Shown here in pieces: positions 19,954-29,621 of a DNA stretch of 64,000 bases; position 1 is the first letter of the stretch; each line of letters starts with the position of its first letter. The DNA comes from Geobacter sp. AOG2 (lineage in GTDB: Bacteria; Desulfobacterota; Desulfuromonadia; Geobacterales; Pseudopelobacteraceae). Both the position numbers and the translations under genes were made by a program. A model generated the notes under the pieces. It ran no database searches. It had not been told where the DNA came from and saw nothing but the letters and a program-made list of their open reading frames with translations. The DNA lies in contig NZ_BLJA01000001.1 of NCBI RefSeq assembly GCF_019972295.1, positions 1,024,049 through 1,088,048 of the forward strand. Reading direction: 5' to 3'.

Positions 19954-20511
19954 ATGCCAAAGTCCGTGATTGACGACATGAAGTCACACATGGAGAAGAC
20001 CGTTAACGTTCTCAAGGGTGAATTCCAGAAAATAAGGACCGGTCGCGCCAGCACCGGCATTCTGGATGCGGTCAAGGTGGACTATTACGGCAACCCTTCC
20101 TCCATCAGTCAGGTGGCCACCCTGGCGGTGCCGGAGCCGCGCACCATCACTATCGCTCCGTGGGAGGCCAAAATGATCGGCCCCATAGAAAAGGCTATCC
20201 TCAATGCCAATATCGGCTTGACCCCTTCCAACGACGGAAAGATCATCCGTCTCAACCTGCCACCGCTGACCGAGGAACGCCGCAAGGAAATTGTCAAGGA
20301 TCTCAGGAAAAAAGCTGAAGAGGATAAAATCGCCCTGCGCAACATCCGCCGCGACGCCATGGACAAACTGAAGAAGCTGGAGAAAGACAAGGGGATCACC
20401 GAGGACGAACTGAAAAAATACGAAAAAGATGTACAGGATATAACCAAGAGTTTCGAGACCAAGATAGACGAAGCCGTGGCCCATAAAGAAAAAGAGGTCA
20501 TGGAAGTTTGA
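19954..20511 (+). CDS. frr: Ribosome recycling factor
   Basis: A 185-aa protein that splits post-termination ribosomes with EF-G. The GRAS motif in IRTGRAST and the PEPRTITIAPWEAKMI segment are conserved RRF features, and the C-terminal half is the long three-helix bundle rich in Lys and Glu. Start with AAGGAGAATAAA upstream. Its stop overlaps the uppS start as TGATG. Confidence 0.98.
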   Translation: MPKSVIDDMKSHMEKTVNVLKGEFQKIRTGRASTGILDAVKVDYYGNPSSISQVATLAVPEPRTITIAPWEAKMIGPIEKAILNANIGLTPSNDGKIIRLNLPPLTEERRKEIVKDLRKKAEEDKIALRNIRRDAMDKLKKLEKDKGITEDELKKYEKDVQDITKSFETKIDEAVAHKEKEVMEV

Positions 20512-21266
20512 TGGAATCGCTCGTTCCGGACAGGCTGCCTACGCACCTTGCCATCATCATGGACGGCAACGGGCGATGGGCGCAGCAACGCATGCTCAAG
20601 CGCATCGTGGGGCATCAGCGCGGGGCTGAGACCATCAAGATGGTGGTGGAGCAATCCTCCCTTCTGGGTATTAAATACTTGACCCTTTTTGCCTTTTCCT
20701 CCGAAAACTGGTCGCGGCCCGCAATGGAGGTCAAGGCGCTGATGGCGCTGCTCAAGAAGTATATCCGCCAGGAAACTGCACGCATGATGCGGAAAAACAT
20801 CCGCTACAATGTAATAGGTAACCGCAGCGAGCTGCCCGACGATGTCAATGAAACCCTGGAAGACGCCATTCGCCAGACTGCCGGCAATACCGGCATGGTT
20901 CTGACCTTGGCGCTTTCCTACGGTGGGCGGCAGGAACTCAGTATGGCCGCAAGCCGACTGGCACGTGACGTGGCTGCCGGCAAACTCAAGCCGGACGATA
21001 TAACCATGGATGTTTTTGGCGGTTATCTCGACACCGGCGGCCTGCCCGATCCCGACTTCCTGATCCGCACCAGCGGAGAGATGCGCATCAGCAACTTCCT
21101 CTTGTGGCAGTTGGCCTATACCGAACTATATTTCACCGAAACCTACTGGCCCGACTTTACCATTAACGAGTTTCAAAAGGCATTGGCCGATTTCCAATCC
21201 CGCGAGCGACGTTTCGGCAAGACCAGCGACCAAATCCTGAATAGGGGTTCCTTATTAAACGCCTGA
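20511..21266 (+). CDS. uppS: Undecaprenyl diphosphate synthase
   Basis: A cis-prenyltransferase (251 aa) that makes the C55 lipid carrier for cell-wall synthesis. The catalytic IIMDGNGRWA motif is near residue 18, followed by GHQRGAE, FAFSSENW and the C-terminal DFLIRTSGEMRISNFLLWQLAYTE block, all characteristic. ATG 20511 overlaps the frr stop. A TTG one codon earlier would add a residue. The stop at 21266 lies inside the likely true beginning of cdsA. Confidence 0.97.
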   Translation: MESLVPDRLPTHLAIIMDGNGRWAQQRMLKRIVGHQRGAETIKMVVEQSSLLGIKYLTLFAFSSENWSRPAMEVKALMALLKKYIRQETARMMRKNIRYNVIGNRSELPDDVNETLEDAIRQTAGNTGMVLTLALSYGGRQELSMAASRLARDVAAGKLKPDDITMDVFGGYLDTGGLPDPDFLIRTSGEMRISNFLLWQLAYTELYFTETYWPDFTINEFQKALADFQSRERRFGKTSDQILNRGSLLNA

Positions 21267-21298
21267 TCTCAGCGCTTATCCTTCTGCCAGTCCTGATT

Positions 21299-22048
21299 AT
21301 GACCATTCTCAAGGGCGGCCCGCTGTTGTTCGCCTGTCTGCTGGCAGTTTTTACCTTCATCGGCATCCACGAGTTCTACCGTATGGCCCTCCCAGATAGA
21401 ACCGTCGAGGTCTGGCCGGCAGCCGTATGCGGAACGTTCTTTATTTTCATTCCCTTTTTCGGTAATGACCGTCATGCCTTGGCAGGGGTTGCACTCCTGT
21501 TTCTGGCCTTTGCCCTCCTGTTCCTCTTCCGCATTCGTGAGGTGGCCGATGCCGCCCGTGAGGTCGCCTATGCCATGCTGGCGTTCCTGTACATCCCATT
21601 CCTGTTGATGCATCTGGTCATGTTGCGTCAGACTACCTACGGCATCCAATGGCTCCTGGTTATCATGCTGATCGTCATGACCAACGATTCGGCGGCCTAT
21701 TACAGTGGCAGCGCCTTTGGCAAACACCGTCTCTACCCGTTGGTCAGCCCCAAGAAAAGTGTCGAAGGTGCCTTGGGCGGATTGGCAGGCAGCGTTATTG
21801 GCACGCTGGTCGCCAAATTCAGCTTTTTTCCCCAACTGGGTTTTCGGGACGCCCTGGTGACCGCCCTGTTCATCGGTGCCCTCGGGCAGGCCGGCGACCT
21901 GTTCGAATCGCTGCTCAAGCGCAGTTTTGGGGTCAAGGACTCCGGGACCATCATCCCCGGCCACGGCGGCGTGCTGGACCGTCTCGATAGCATCATCTTC
22001 GCCGCGCCGGCTCTCTACTACTATGTCACCTACTTTTTCAAGGGATAG
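21299..22048 (+). CDS. cdsA: Phosphatidate cytidylyltransferase
   Basis: An integral membrane enzyme (249 aa from this ATG) that makes CDP-diacylglycerol, the phospholipid precursor. Multiple membrane helices are followed by the CDP-alcohol cytidylyltransferase signature SVKKS...[20 protein letters not shown]-type block at the C-terminus. The coordinates use the first canonical start. In-frame codons upstream (21254-21298) encode IKRLISALILLPVLI, which matches how CdsA proteins usually begin, but offer only ATT (21254) or CTG as starts. An ATT start with AGGGG before it is plausible. See findings. Confidence 0.93.
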   Translation: MTILKGGPLLFACLLAVFTFIGIHEFYRMALPDRTVEVWPAAVCGTFFIFIPFFGNDRHALAGVALLFLAFALLFLFRIREVADAAREVAYAMLAFLYIPFLLMHLVMLRQTTYGIQWLLVIMLIVMTNDSAAYYSGSAFGKHRLYPLVSPKKSVEGALGGLAGSVIGTLVAKFSFFPQLGFRDALVTALFIGALGQAGDLFESLLKRSFGVKDSGTIIPGHGGVLDRLDSIIFAAPALYYYVTYFFKG

Positions 22049-22052
22049 CTCT

Positions 22053-23213
22053 ATGAAACATCTTACCATTCTCGGTTCAACCGGTTCCATCGGCGTCAGC
22101 ACGCTGGAGATCGTTGCCGCCTACCCCGACCGTTTCCGTGTGGTCGCCATGACCGCCGGCCGCAATCTTGAGTTGTTCTCTCGCCAAGTCAGGGAGTTCT
22201 CGCCGCGTATCGCGGTGGTTGCTTCCCCGGAGGATGTCCCCAGGTTTAAAGAGATGTGTTCCGGCCTGCCGGTGGAGATTCTGGGGGGCATCGAAGGTTT
22301 GATCGCCGCCGCCACCGCCGGGGAGACAGAGATGGTGGTGGCCGCCATCGTCGGAGCCGCCGGTCTGGTCCCCACCGCCGCCGCCATCCGGGCCGGTAAG
22401 GATATCGCCTTGGCCAATAAGGAAACCCTCGTCACCGCCGGGCATCTCTTCATGGAGATGATCGCCAAGTACGGCGTCAAGCTTTACCCGGTGGACAGTG
22501 AGCACAGTGCCGTATTCCAATCCATGGAGGGGCATCGTAGTGAAGATATTACCCGGATCATCCTGACCGCTTCTGGTGGTCCGTTCCTGAACACGCCGAC
22601 CGAACAACTGGTCGGTGTAACGGTTCGGGATGCCCTCAATCATCCCAACTGGAGCATGGGGCGCAAGATCACCATCGATTCGGCCACCATGATGAACAAG
22701 GGGTTGGAGGTATTAGAGGCGCGCTGGCTATTTGACGCTCCGGTGGACAAGATCGATGTCAACATCCACCCCCAGAGCATCATCCACTCCATGGTAGAAT
22801 ACATCGACGGCTGTGTTATCGCCCAACTGGGCACGCCCGACATGAAGGCTCCCATCGCCTATGCCCTGTCATACCCCGAGCGTGTGGCAACCGGCGTCAA
22901 ACCGCTCGACCTGACCGCCTTGTCCGGGCTGACCTTTTTCAAACCGGACCGGGAGAAATTCCGTTGCCTCGGCCTAGCCTATCGTGCCATCACGGACGGT
23001 GAGAGCATGCCGGCCGTGATGAATGCCGCCAACGAGATTGCTGTGGAGGCGTTTCTGGAGGGGCGGATCGGTTTCATGCAGATCGCCGAGGTTATCGAGC
23101 GGACCATGGATGCCCATCAGGCCCATGACCTGAAATCTATCGAAGAAGTGCTCTTGTCCGACCGTTGGGGGCGCGACCGGGCACGTGAGATCTGCCGGGG
23201 AATGGTGAACTGA
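22053..23213 (+). CDS. dxr: 1-deoxy-D-xylulose 5-phosphate reductoisomerase
   Basis: A 386-aa NADPH enzyme of the MEP isoprenoid pathway. The N-terminal [16 protein letters not shown] Rossmann motif, the [12 protein letters not shown] segment and the metal-binding [11 protein letters not shown] segment identify it. The frame is open far upstream in the shadow of cdsA, but the ATG at 22053, 5 bp after the cdsA stop, gives the family start MKHLTIL. The operon thus pairs isoprenoid supply (dxr) and use (uppS). Confidence 0.98.
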   Translation: MKHLTILGSTGSIGVSTLEIVAAYPDRFRVVAMTAGRNLELFSRQVREFSPRIAVVASPEDVPRFKEMCSGLPVEILGGIEGLIAAATAGETEMVVAAIVGAAGLVPTAAAIRAGKDIALANKETLVTAGHLFMEMIAKYGVKLYPVDSEHSAVFQSMEGHRSEDITRIILTASGGPFLNTPTEQLVGVTVRDALNHPNWSMGRKITIDSATMMNKGLEVLEARWLFDAPVDKIDVNIHPQSIIHSMVEYIDGCVIAQLGTPDMKAPIAYALSYPERVATGVKPLDLTALSGLTFFKPDREKFRCLGLAYRAITDGESMPAVMNAANEIAVEAFLEGRIGFMQIAEVIERTMDAHQAHDLKSIEEVLLSDRWGRDRAREICRGMVN

Positions 23214-23214
23214 C

Positions 23215-24366
23215 ATGATGGTCATCTATGCCGTAATTGTCTTGGGGGTGTTGATCTTTGTCCACGAGTTCGGGCATTTTCTGGTAGCCAAATTGTTCAA
23301 CGTCAAGGTAGAGAAATTCTCCCTTGGTTTTGGTCCAAAGCTGGTGGGCAAGCAGATCGGCGAGACGGAATACCTGGTCTCCGCCTTCCCGCTGGGTGGT
23401 TATGTGAAGATGTTCGGCGAGGGGGGCTTCATCGAGGGGGGGGAGTCGCACCACCCCACTTCGGAAGAAGGCGAAGAAAGCGCCACTGAAGATGCCGGGA
23501 AGGTTGCTGTTGTACCGCGAGAACTGACGGAAGAGGAAAAGACCCGTTCCTTTGCCCATAAACCGCCTCTGGCACGGATTGCCATCGTCATGGCAGGTCC
23601 GGTTTTCAATCTGGTCTTTGCTTGGTTGGCCTTTATCGTGCTGTGCATGTTGGGGGTGCCCTCCATAACCGCTAAGATTGGCGAGGTTTTGAAGGACAAA
23701 CCTGCGGCAAAGGCCGGGGTTCTGAAGAACGACGTCATAACCGCCATCGACGGCAAGGCCATCGTGCATTGGGAAGACGTGGCCGAGGCTATTGCCGCGA
23801 CCAAGGGTAAGCCTGTGGTGCTGACGGTGAAACGCAATATGTCCTACGTTCAGTTCACTATCACACCCGAGCCGCGCGTGGCCAAAAACCTGTTCGGCGA
23901 GAAGGTCAACGGTTACGCCATCGGCGTGGCCTCGGCCGGAGAGATCGTCACCGAGCATTTCGGCCCCATTCAGGCTGTGGTCAAGGGAACGGTGCAGACC
24001 GGCAAAGTGATTGAGATCACGGTCATGTCGCTGGTAAAACTGGCCCAGCGTGTTGTGCCGCTGGATACGCTTGGCGGACCGATCATGATCGCCAAGATGG
24101 CCGGCGAAACGGCCCAAGCCGGTGGTTCCAGCTTTCTGGCCTTCATGGCGCTGCTCAGCGTCAACTTGGGGGTACTCAACCTCCTGCCGGTGCCGGTCCT
24201 TGACGGCGGACATCTTTTTTTCTTTTTCTGGGAACTTGTCTTCCGCCGTCCGGTCAGCCAGAAAGCGCGCGAGTATGCTCAGCAGGTTGGCCTGATGCTG
24301 CTTTTGGGGCTGATGTTGTTGGCGTTCTACAACGACATTATCAGGTATTTCGTCGGCCAGGGATGA
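23215..24366 (+). CDS. rseP: Site-2 protease RseP (M50 family)
   Basis: A 383-aa intramembrane zinc metalloprotease that cleaves membrane-bound regulators. The zinc motif HEFGH is at residues 17-21 in the first helix, and the third ligand lies in the C-terminal PVPVLDGGHLFFF segment. One PDZ domain is seen around residues 150-230 (GVLKNDVITAIDGKAI). An unusual acidic insertion (about residues 65-105, GGESHHPTSEEGEE...) sits before the second helix. It starts 1 bp after dxr and ends the operon. Confidence 0.96.
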   Translation: MMVIYAVIVLGVLIFVHEFGHFLVAKLFNVKVEKFSLGFGPKLVGKQIGETEYLVSAFPLGGYVKMFGEGGFIEGGESHHPTSEEGEESATEDAGKVAVVPRELTEEEKTRSFAHKPPLARIAIVMAGPVFNLVFAWLAFIVLCMLGVPSITAKIGEVLKDKPAAKAGVLKNDVITAIDGKAIVHWEDVAEAIAATKGKPVVLTVKRNMSYVQFTITPEPRVAKNLFGEKVNGYAIGVASAGEIVTEHFGPIQAVVKGTVQTGKVIEITVMSLVKLAQRVVPLDTLGGPIMIAKMAGETAQAGGSSFLAFMALLSVNLGVLNLLPVPVLDGGHLFFFFWELVFRRPVSQKAREYAQQVGLMLLLGLMLLAFYNDIIRYFVGQG

Positions 24367-24375
24367 TGGAGGCGG

Positions 24376-24882
24376 CTACTCGTGCTCCAACGCCACGGCA
24401 ACCATGAACCAGTCCTCATCCGAGGCAAAGCGGAGCGCCATTGCCTCCGGCTTGTTGGTGAGGGAGATGGCGTATCGTTTTCCGGTGACTACCGATGGCG
24501 TTGAGAGGCGGATATCCAACCCGCTGTTGGTCAGATGTTGTTTGAAAGAGCCGGCAATCATGTTGGCAACCTCTCCCAACGCATCCTGAATATCGTCATG
24601 GAATGTTGTGACTTCCTGGCCAAGCATGTTCGTCGTGATGCTTTTTGCCAACTCGTTGGGAACGTGCAGGCTGATGAGACCGTTGTAGGTACCCGCCAAG
24701 CCGACCAGGGCGCTGATGCAGTCGGAAAAATGGTTTACGGGATTGATCTCAAGGGGGAGATGCAGAAGGTCATCCATGCCGACCATGGTACAGAAGACAT
24801 CCTTTACGTCCCGAATGAGTAGTTTTGTCAGCATATCCTCGCTTGTATGAAGTTTCTCCAGCAAGATAGATGAAAATCCCAT
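24376..24882 (-). CDS. CheX/CheC-like chemotaxis phosphatase
   Basis: A 168-aa protein of the CheX/CheC/FliY phosphatase fold. The catalytic signature E-x-x-N is present as GEVANMIAG with E104 and N107. Such proteins dephosphorylate CheY-like receivers. Only one signature is present, as in CheX (CheC usually has two). No chemotaxis operon is adjacent, so the target receiver is unknown, though several receivers are encoded 3-11 kb away. It converges on rseP with a 9-bp gap. Confidence 0.82.
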   Translation of the reverse strand: MGFSSILLEKLHTSEDMLTKLLIRDVKDVFCTMVGMDDLLHLPLEINPVNHFSDCISALVGLAGTYNGLISLHVPNELAKSITTNMLGQEVTTFHDDIQDALGEVANMIAGSFKQHLTNSGLDIRLSTPSVVTGKRYAISLTNKPEAMALRFASDEDWFMVAVALEHE

Positions 24883-25409
24883 GTTTTCCCCCGTAACGAA
24901 ATAAAATATTCAATAAATAACCCCTGCTATTCGTTCCCTTGTCTGCGCCGGAAAGATACAGGCACGCGTATCATTGTCCATATCTAGCAGGTTGGATGCC
25001 AAATTTTTTACGTAATAATTACAAATTGTTAAAAATATGCTGTTTGAGGCTGGTGTACCCGCAGGGCACAGGATGTGTCTTCCGGGGACAGTTCAGGATT
25101 GTTGCTCATGATGCTGGAGGGCGGGCTTGCTTGTCTTTCATGAATCCGCTCATAACAGTGGACAACAAGATTTTTTTATCTCACCAGATCGCTATTCAAA
25201 CATTTAATCGTTCAACCTCATTTGCTGAATTCCAACATATTTCAATCACATTTCCGTTCTAGGTTTCCACGGTCGCTAAAACGGGGCCGCCATTCAGCCG
25301 GAATGATCTCCGGCGGTCAGTGACGGCACGCGGCACCTACATATCGGCGTGTTTTTCCTAAAAAGCACCTCAACCCCATATTGACAGGCAGAGTACTTAA
25401 AGAGGGCCC
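24883..25409. other. Noncoding gap before the propeller lipoprotein
   Basis: About 530 bp with no supported gene. A TTGACA lies at 25381-25386, only 23 bp before the next ATG, which is too close to act as a usual -35 for that gene. A GC-rich block at 25280-25330 can fold weakly. No known riboswitch core was recognised. Confidence 0.4.
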
Positions 25410-27209
25410 ATGGTTATGATTCGTAATGTAATAAGAACGGCATGCTTGATTTTTGTTGCCTTTGTTTCAGCGTCGTGCGGCAGTGGTGAAGGCGGCGGGA
25501 CAGGCTCCACAGCCATATACCCGCGCTTCGCCTATGTGGCTAATTATAATGATGGGACGATTTCCATCTATACCGTCAATGCATCAACCGGCCAGTTACG
25601 TCACAGCGGATATGTGGTTACCAAGACGCAACCTCGTTCCGTGGCCGTAGATCCTACCGGCAAATTCGTTTATGCGGCCAATAGCGGGACCGATAGCATT
25701 TCGGTCTACACCATCAATCAGGCCACCGGGGCCTTGACCGCCGCATCGAGCGCCATTACCGGTACAGCGCCCGTCTCCGTGGCCGTCGATCCTGCCGGCA
25801 AATTCGTTTATGCGGCCAATAGCGGCTCCAACAGCATTTCGGTCTATTCCATTAACCAAACCACCGGGGCTCTGACTGCGGGAACAGCCGTATCTGCCGG
25901 CACGACGCCCGTATCGGTAGTTGTCGGCCCTTCCGGTAAATTTGTTTATGTGGCCAATAGCGGCTCCAACAGCATTTCGGTCTATACCATTAACCAAACC
26001 ACCGGAGCCCTGACAGGGGGGACGTCGGTGTCGGCGGGGACCAATCCCCGCTCAATCACGGTCGATCCTTCCGGCAAGTATGTCTACGCAGCCAGCTTTA
26101 CTTCCTACGTCATACCGGTCTATGCAATCGATCAGGCCACCGGTGCCTTAACTGCCGCAGGAATGGTCTCGGCTGGCAATGGTCCGGTCCAGATAGCTGT
26201 GTCATCGGGAACCGTTGCCGTCACCTATAAGCCGAAGTTCGCCTTTGCAGCTAATTATGGCTCAGACAGTATTTCGGTATATGCCATCAATCAGAGTACC
26301 GGGACCTTGACCGCCGGAACGGCTGCGGCCGCCGCAACAGGTCCGTACAGTATCGCCGTCGATCCTTCCGGGAAATGCGCTTACGTGGCAAACCGAGCCT
26401 CTGCAACGGTCTCGGTTTATACTATTGACCAAGCCAGTGGGACATTGACCGCCGGGACGGCTGTGGCTACAGGTTTGGAGCCGCGCTCCGTCACTACTGA
26501 TCCCTCGGGGCGGTTTGCCTACGTAGCGAATTATGGCTCCGATACCATCTCGGTCTATACCATCGACCAGACCAGCGGGGCCTTGGCCGCCGAGACGGCC
26601 GTGGCTGCCGGAACAAATCCTGTGTCCGTCGCCGTCGATCCATCGGGAAGGTTCCTTTATGCTGCCAACTACGGTTCTTACACCGTTTCGGTCTATACCA
26701 TCGACCAGACCAGCGGAGCCTTGACCGCCGGGACTGCTGTTGCTGCCGGAACAAATCCCGTCTCCATCTCTGTTGATCCATCAGGAAGGTTCGTCTATGC
26801 GGCGAACTACAACTCCAATACCATTTCGGTCTATACCATTAATCAAGCCACCGGGGCACTGGTCGCAGGGACGCTGGTAGCAGCAGGCACAACTCCGTTT
26901 TCCGTCACGGTCGATCCTTCGGGAAAATATGCCTATGCAGCCAATTATGGCTCCGACACGGTTTCCGTCTATGCCATCGACCAGACTACCGGGGCATTGA
27001 CTGCTGGAATGGCCGTGGCATCCGGCAAACAACCCCGTTCCGTCGCGGTCGATCCCTCGGGGAGATTTGCCTATGCGGTAAACTATTTTTCCAACTCCGT
27101 GTCCTTATACGCCATCAACCAGACAACCGGCGCTTTGGCCTTGGGAGCAGCGACGGTTTCCACGGCGTCATCCCCAATTTCCCTGGCGATAAGTGGAGCC
27201 GTTCAGTAA
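25410..27209 (+). CDS. Repeat lipoprotein with twelve YVTN/lactonase-type beta-propeller blades
   Basis: A 599-aa secreted lipoprotein with a lipobox ending at C23 (VSASC). The rest is twelve tandem repeats of about 46 residues (138 bp), each with the pattern GKFVYAAN..S..ISVYTI, TGALTAGT and SVAVDPS. This is typical of 6-phosphogluconolactonase/YVTN-type seven-bladed propellers. After blade 5 there is a short insertion and a reset (PKFAFAANYGSD), leaving five blades before and seven after. No enzymatic residues can be assigned, so a binding or surface role is as likely as lactonase activity. The repeats are similar at DNA level, suggesting internal duplication. Confidence 0.85.
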   Translation: MVMIRNVIRTACLIFVAFVSASCGSGEGGGTGSTAIYPRFAYVANYNDGTISIYTVNASTGQLRHSGYVVTKTQPRSVAVDPTGKFVYAANSGTDSISVYTINQATGALTAASSAITGTAPVSVAVDPAGKFVYAANSGSNSISVYSINQTTGALTAGTAVSAGTTPVSVVVGPSGKFVYVANSGSNSISVYTINQTTGALTGGTSVSAGTNPRSITVDPSGKYVYAASFTSYVIPVYAIDQATGALTAAGMVSAGNGPVQIAVSSGTVAVTYKPKFAFAANYGSDSISVYAINQSTGTLTAGTAAAAATGPYSIAVDPSGKCAYVANRASATVSVYTIDQASGTLTAGTAVATGLEPRSVTTDPSGRFAYVANYGSDTISVYTIDQTSGALAAETAVAAGTNPVSVAVDPSGRFLYAANYGSYTVSVYTIDQTSGALTAGTAVAAGTNPVSISVDPSGRFVYAANYNSNTISVYTINQATGALVAGTLVAAGTTPFSVTVDPSGKYAYAANYGSDTVSVYAIDQTTGALTAGMAVASGKQPRSVAVDPSGRFAYAVNYFSNSVSLYAINQTTGALALGAATVSTASSPISLAISGAVQ

Positions 27210-27395
27210 CGCTTCGCACTTTTCAGCAACACGATATGGGATGAAATGAGTAGAAATGAGGGAAAAGCGGTTAAAATATGTCATAAATGCGAAAACATAT
27301 GCAGGTTTTGATAATAACAGATCTATTTGTGCTAATAAGATGGTGCAAGAATAAACGATATCATCTGAAAAGATAATATTTGCGAGGAAATTGAT

Positions 27396-28067
27396 ATGAC
27401 TAAAAAGGTCCTCATTGTGGAAGATGAGCTGAAGTTGGTGGATGTTTTGAAGGATTATCTCTACTTGGCAGGGTTTGAAACGTCAAGTTTGTGTAATGGT
27501 ACTGAGGTTATTCCTTGGGTAAGAGAGAACGGTCCGAATCTTATTCTTCTTGACCTGATGCTGCCGGGGCGTGATGGAATAGATATCTGCAAGGAGATCA
27601 GAACGTTTTCCAATGTTCCGATCATTATGATGACCGCCCGCATTGATGAGGTGGATCGTCTGCTCGGGCTAGAACTCGGTGCCGATGACTACATCTGCAA
27701 GCCGTTCAGCCCTCGGGAGGTTGTGGCCAGGGTCAAAGCGGTCCTGCGACGTATGGGCGACGATCAGGCTACACAAACCGCCGGACTGACCCTTGACGAA
27801 TCGCGCTATCGGGCCACGCTTGCCGAACATGAACTCGACCTTACCGCCGTAGAATTTAAACTCTTGCAGTTTCTGGCAGCCAAGCCTGGGCGCATTTACA
27901 GCCGACAACAGCTCATGGAAAAGATCTATCCTGACCGCCGCATTGTCAGTAGTCGCACCATAGACAGCCATATTAAGAAACTGCGGAAGAAAATTGCTGA
28001 TGCAAATCCTGAGTTGGAGTTTATTCATTCGGTTTATGGAGCCGGCTACAAATTCGAGGCAGCCTGA
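27396..28067 (+). CDS. OmpR/PhoB-family response regulator (orphan)
   Basis: A 223-aa two-domain regulator. The receiver has the acidic pair E9-D10, phospho-acceptor D53, T80 and K102. The C-terminal winged helix (about 125-223) ends with the usual VYGAGYKFE. No histidine kinase is adjacent, and the downstream genes encode a lipoprotein and small unknowns that may be its regulon, as they share its direction with short spacers. GAGGAAATTGAT precedes the ATG. Confidence 0.92.
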   Translation: MTKKVLIVEDELKLVDVLKDYLYLAGFETSSLCNGTEVIPWVRENGPNLILLDLMLPGRDGIDICKEIRTFSNVPIIMMTARIDEVDRLLGLELGADDYICKPFSPREVVARVKAVLRRMGDDQATQTAGLTLDESRYRATLAEHELDLTAVEFKLLQFLAAKPGRIYSRQQLMEKIYPDRRIVSSRTIDSHIKKLRKKIADANPELEFIHSVYGAGYKFEAA

Positions 28068-28099
28068 TTTTTCCCCGTTGTATTTACTAGAGAAAGATA

Positions 28100-28696
28100 G
28101 TGGAAATGGCTCTAATGAAGCTAATTGTTTGTTACATGTTCCTCTGTATTTCATTAACCGGTTGCTCTCTGTTCAGATCCATTCCTGAGACAAAGACGGT
28201 AGCGCTCATGCCGTTCTTTTCCTCAGCTACCAATACCGGAAAAAGCATCGGCCAAGAGGCTGCCGATCGTGTGGCACTGGAGTTGGTGGCGAAAGGATAT
28301 GTCGTCATTGACCGTAGCACTACCACCGCCCTGGTAAATGAAGCAAAGTTCTACGGCTCCGGTCTGAGCGACGATATGCGGAGCGCATTGCAGTCGCATA
28401 ATATCGCGGCGGTGGTCTTCGGCAGTGTCAATGACTTCAGTTGCGAGTCGATCCGGTCCCCCTCTTTGGTCGCCAGTTTGGCCAGCAACATGGATAAGAA
28501 AAATCGTTGTACAGTTTCCCTGACCGCCAAGATTGCCGACACCGCGACCGGCAGACTGCTATGGGGCGTGACAATTAATGATACTTCCGAAGGCGCGAAT
28601 CTCACTGCTATGGAACTGATGAAGTCTTTGATCCGCAAGGCCGATATCAAAGAAACACTCCCCGAGCCAAAGGACGGAGAAACGCAGCCCAGGTGA
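28100..28696 (+). CDS. Predicted lipoprotein, CsgG/LpoB-like fold
   Basis: A protein of up to 198 aa with an N-terminal signal and lipobox ending at C22 (SLTGC). The mature part has the alternating pattern of CsgG/LpoB/GNA1162-type lipoproteins: VALMPFFSS near the start, ADRVALELVAKGYVVIDR, then AAVVFGSVNDF and a strand ATGRLLWGVTIND. These proteins act at the outer membrane in secretion or as cell-wall synthase activators. Family membership is moderately supported and function is not. The start may be GTG 28100 or an ATG 6-15 bp further, and all give the same mature protein. Confidence 0.7.
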   Translation: MEMALMKLIVCYMFLCISLTGCSLFRSIPETKTVALMPFFSSATNTGKSIGQEAADRVALELVAKGYVVIDRSTTTALVNEAKFYGSGLSDDMRSALQSHNIAAVVFGSVNDFSCESIRSPSLVASLASNMDKKNRCTVSLTAKIADTATGRLLWGVTINDTSEGANLTAMELMKSLIRKADIKETLPEPKDGETQPR

Positions 28697-28761
28697 GAGG
28701 GTCTGCCGCTTTTTTTCTATAGCCGTTAGAGGTCCGGTGAGATTACGTACACGGTATTCCC

Positions 28762-29166
28762 ATGCAAAAAATATTATTAAGAGACTCTCTGCCTGATTTT
28801 GCGCACGAGTTGGAACACTTGCTTCTCATGGTGGACAGACCTGAGCTGGCTTGCCTGGTTGAGAATATGAAGGTCGATATGGATAGATGCGTCAGCGGCG
28901 AAGAGTCTTGCGCCATGCTTTGTACGGGGTTACAACCCTCCAAAGGATGGGGGGTAGGGCAGACCACCATTGTGCTGACCCCTGCAAGAGGCAATATTCT
29001 TGTTGACGTGATAGAAGGAGATATTATCGCTGTGGAGGTGTTTTTTCGCAAGGACGTTCAGGATAAACTGCTGCAACTGCGGCATTCACTTGAGAATTCT
29101 CCCAATGAACCGGAAAGTGTGCCGTGCGGAACTGCTTCGGTCGTGATGTGCCATGGCAACGGATAG
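28762..29166 (+). CDS. Hypothetical protein
   Basis: A 134-aa soluble protein that I do not recognise. The N-terminal half is helical and acidic (DFAHELEHLLLMV), and the middle is a beta-rich block (TTIVLTPARGNILVDVIEGDIIAVEVFF). It contains seven cysteines, unusual for its size. It overlaps nothing upstream, and its stop lies 14 bp before the next start, so it is likely co-transcribed with the PDZ protein. No strong ribosome binding site was seen. Confidence 0.6.
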   Translation: MQKILLRDSLPDFAHELEHLLLMVDRPELACLVENMKVDMDRCVSGEESCAMLCTGLQPSKGWGVGQTTIVLTPARGNILVDVIEGDIIAVEVFFRKDVQDKLLQLRHSLENSPNEPESVPCGTASVVMCHGNG

Positions 29167-29179
29167 ACAGGAGGCGTCA

Positions 29180-29584
29180 ATGAGTCGGGGCGGTCATGGG
29201 GTGCATGAAAGGCCGCCAGCAATGCTTGATTTCCTCGGGATGATTATTACTGAGGTAGATAGTGCTTCTGCCATACAAAGCGGGATGGAGGTGGTGGAGG
29301 GGCTTATCGTCATGGTTGTTGGCTGGGGTGGACCAGCCGGCACGGCGGGTATTGAGACCGGCGATATCATCTCCAAGGTAGACGGAAAACCGATCAAGAG
29401 GCTTGAGGAGATGGAAGATTGTCTGTCCTCACATCGACCGCAGACACGGATTGTTTTTCAACTCCAGCGTGCAGGAATGTGGTGTTTTGTGGAGATCCCT
29501 TTTGCGGAAAATTTCATCGGGGGGATTCACAGGATAAATTCCCGCTCATGCCGCATCAGCCGGATTAGAAGCTTGGGAACATGA
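29180..29584 (+). CDS. Small PDZ-domain protein
   Basis: A 134-aa protein consisting mainly of one PDZ domain: VVGWGGPAGTAGIETGDIISKVDGKPIKRL around residues 45-75, then VFQLQRAGMW. There is no signal peptide and no protease domain. The ATG at 29180 has AGGAGG 6 nt upstream; a longer frame from 29153 overlaps the previous gene. It may act as a peptide-binding adaptor. The partner is unknown. Confidence 0.75.
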   Translation: MSRGGHGVHERPPAMLDFLGMIITEVDSASAIQSGMEVVEGLIVMVVGWGGPAGTAGIETGDIISKVDGKPIKRLEEMEDCLSSHRPQTRIVFQLQRAGMWCFVEIPFAENFIGGIHRINSRSCRISRIRSLGT

Positions 29585-29621
29585 ACTGCAGGACGGTCAC
29601 ATCCACTCAATAGGAGGCTTA

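Noticed and set aside
25410-27209. Enzymatic 6-phosphogluconolactonase call for the propeller protein
   Set aside because: It has twelve near-identical blades and a lipoprotein signal, and catalytic residues cannot be identified.
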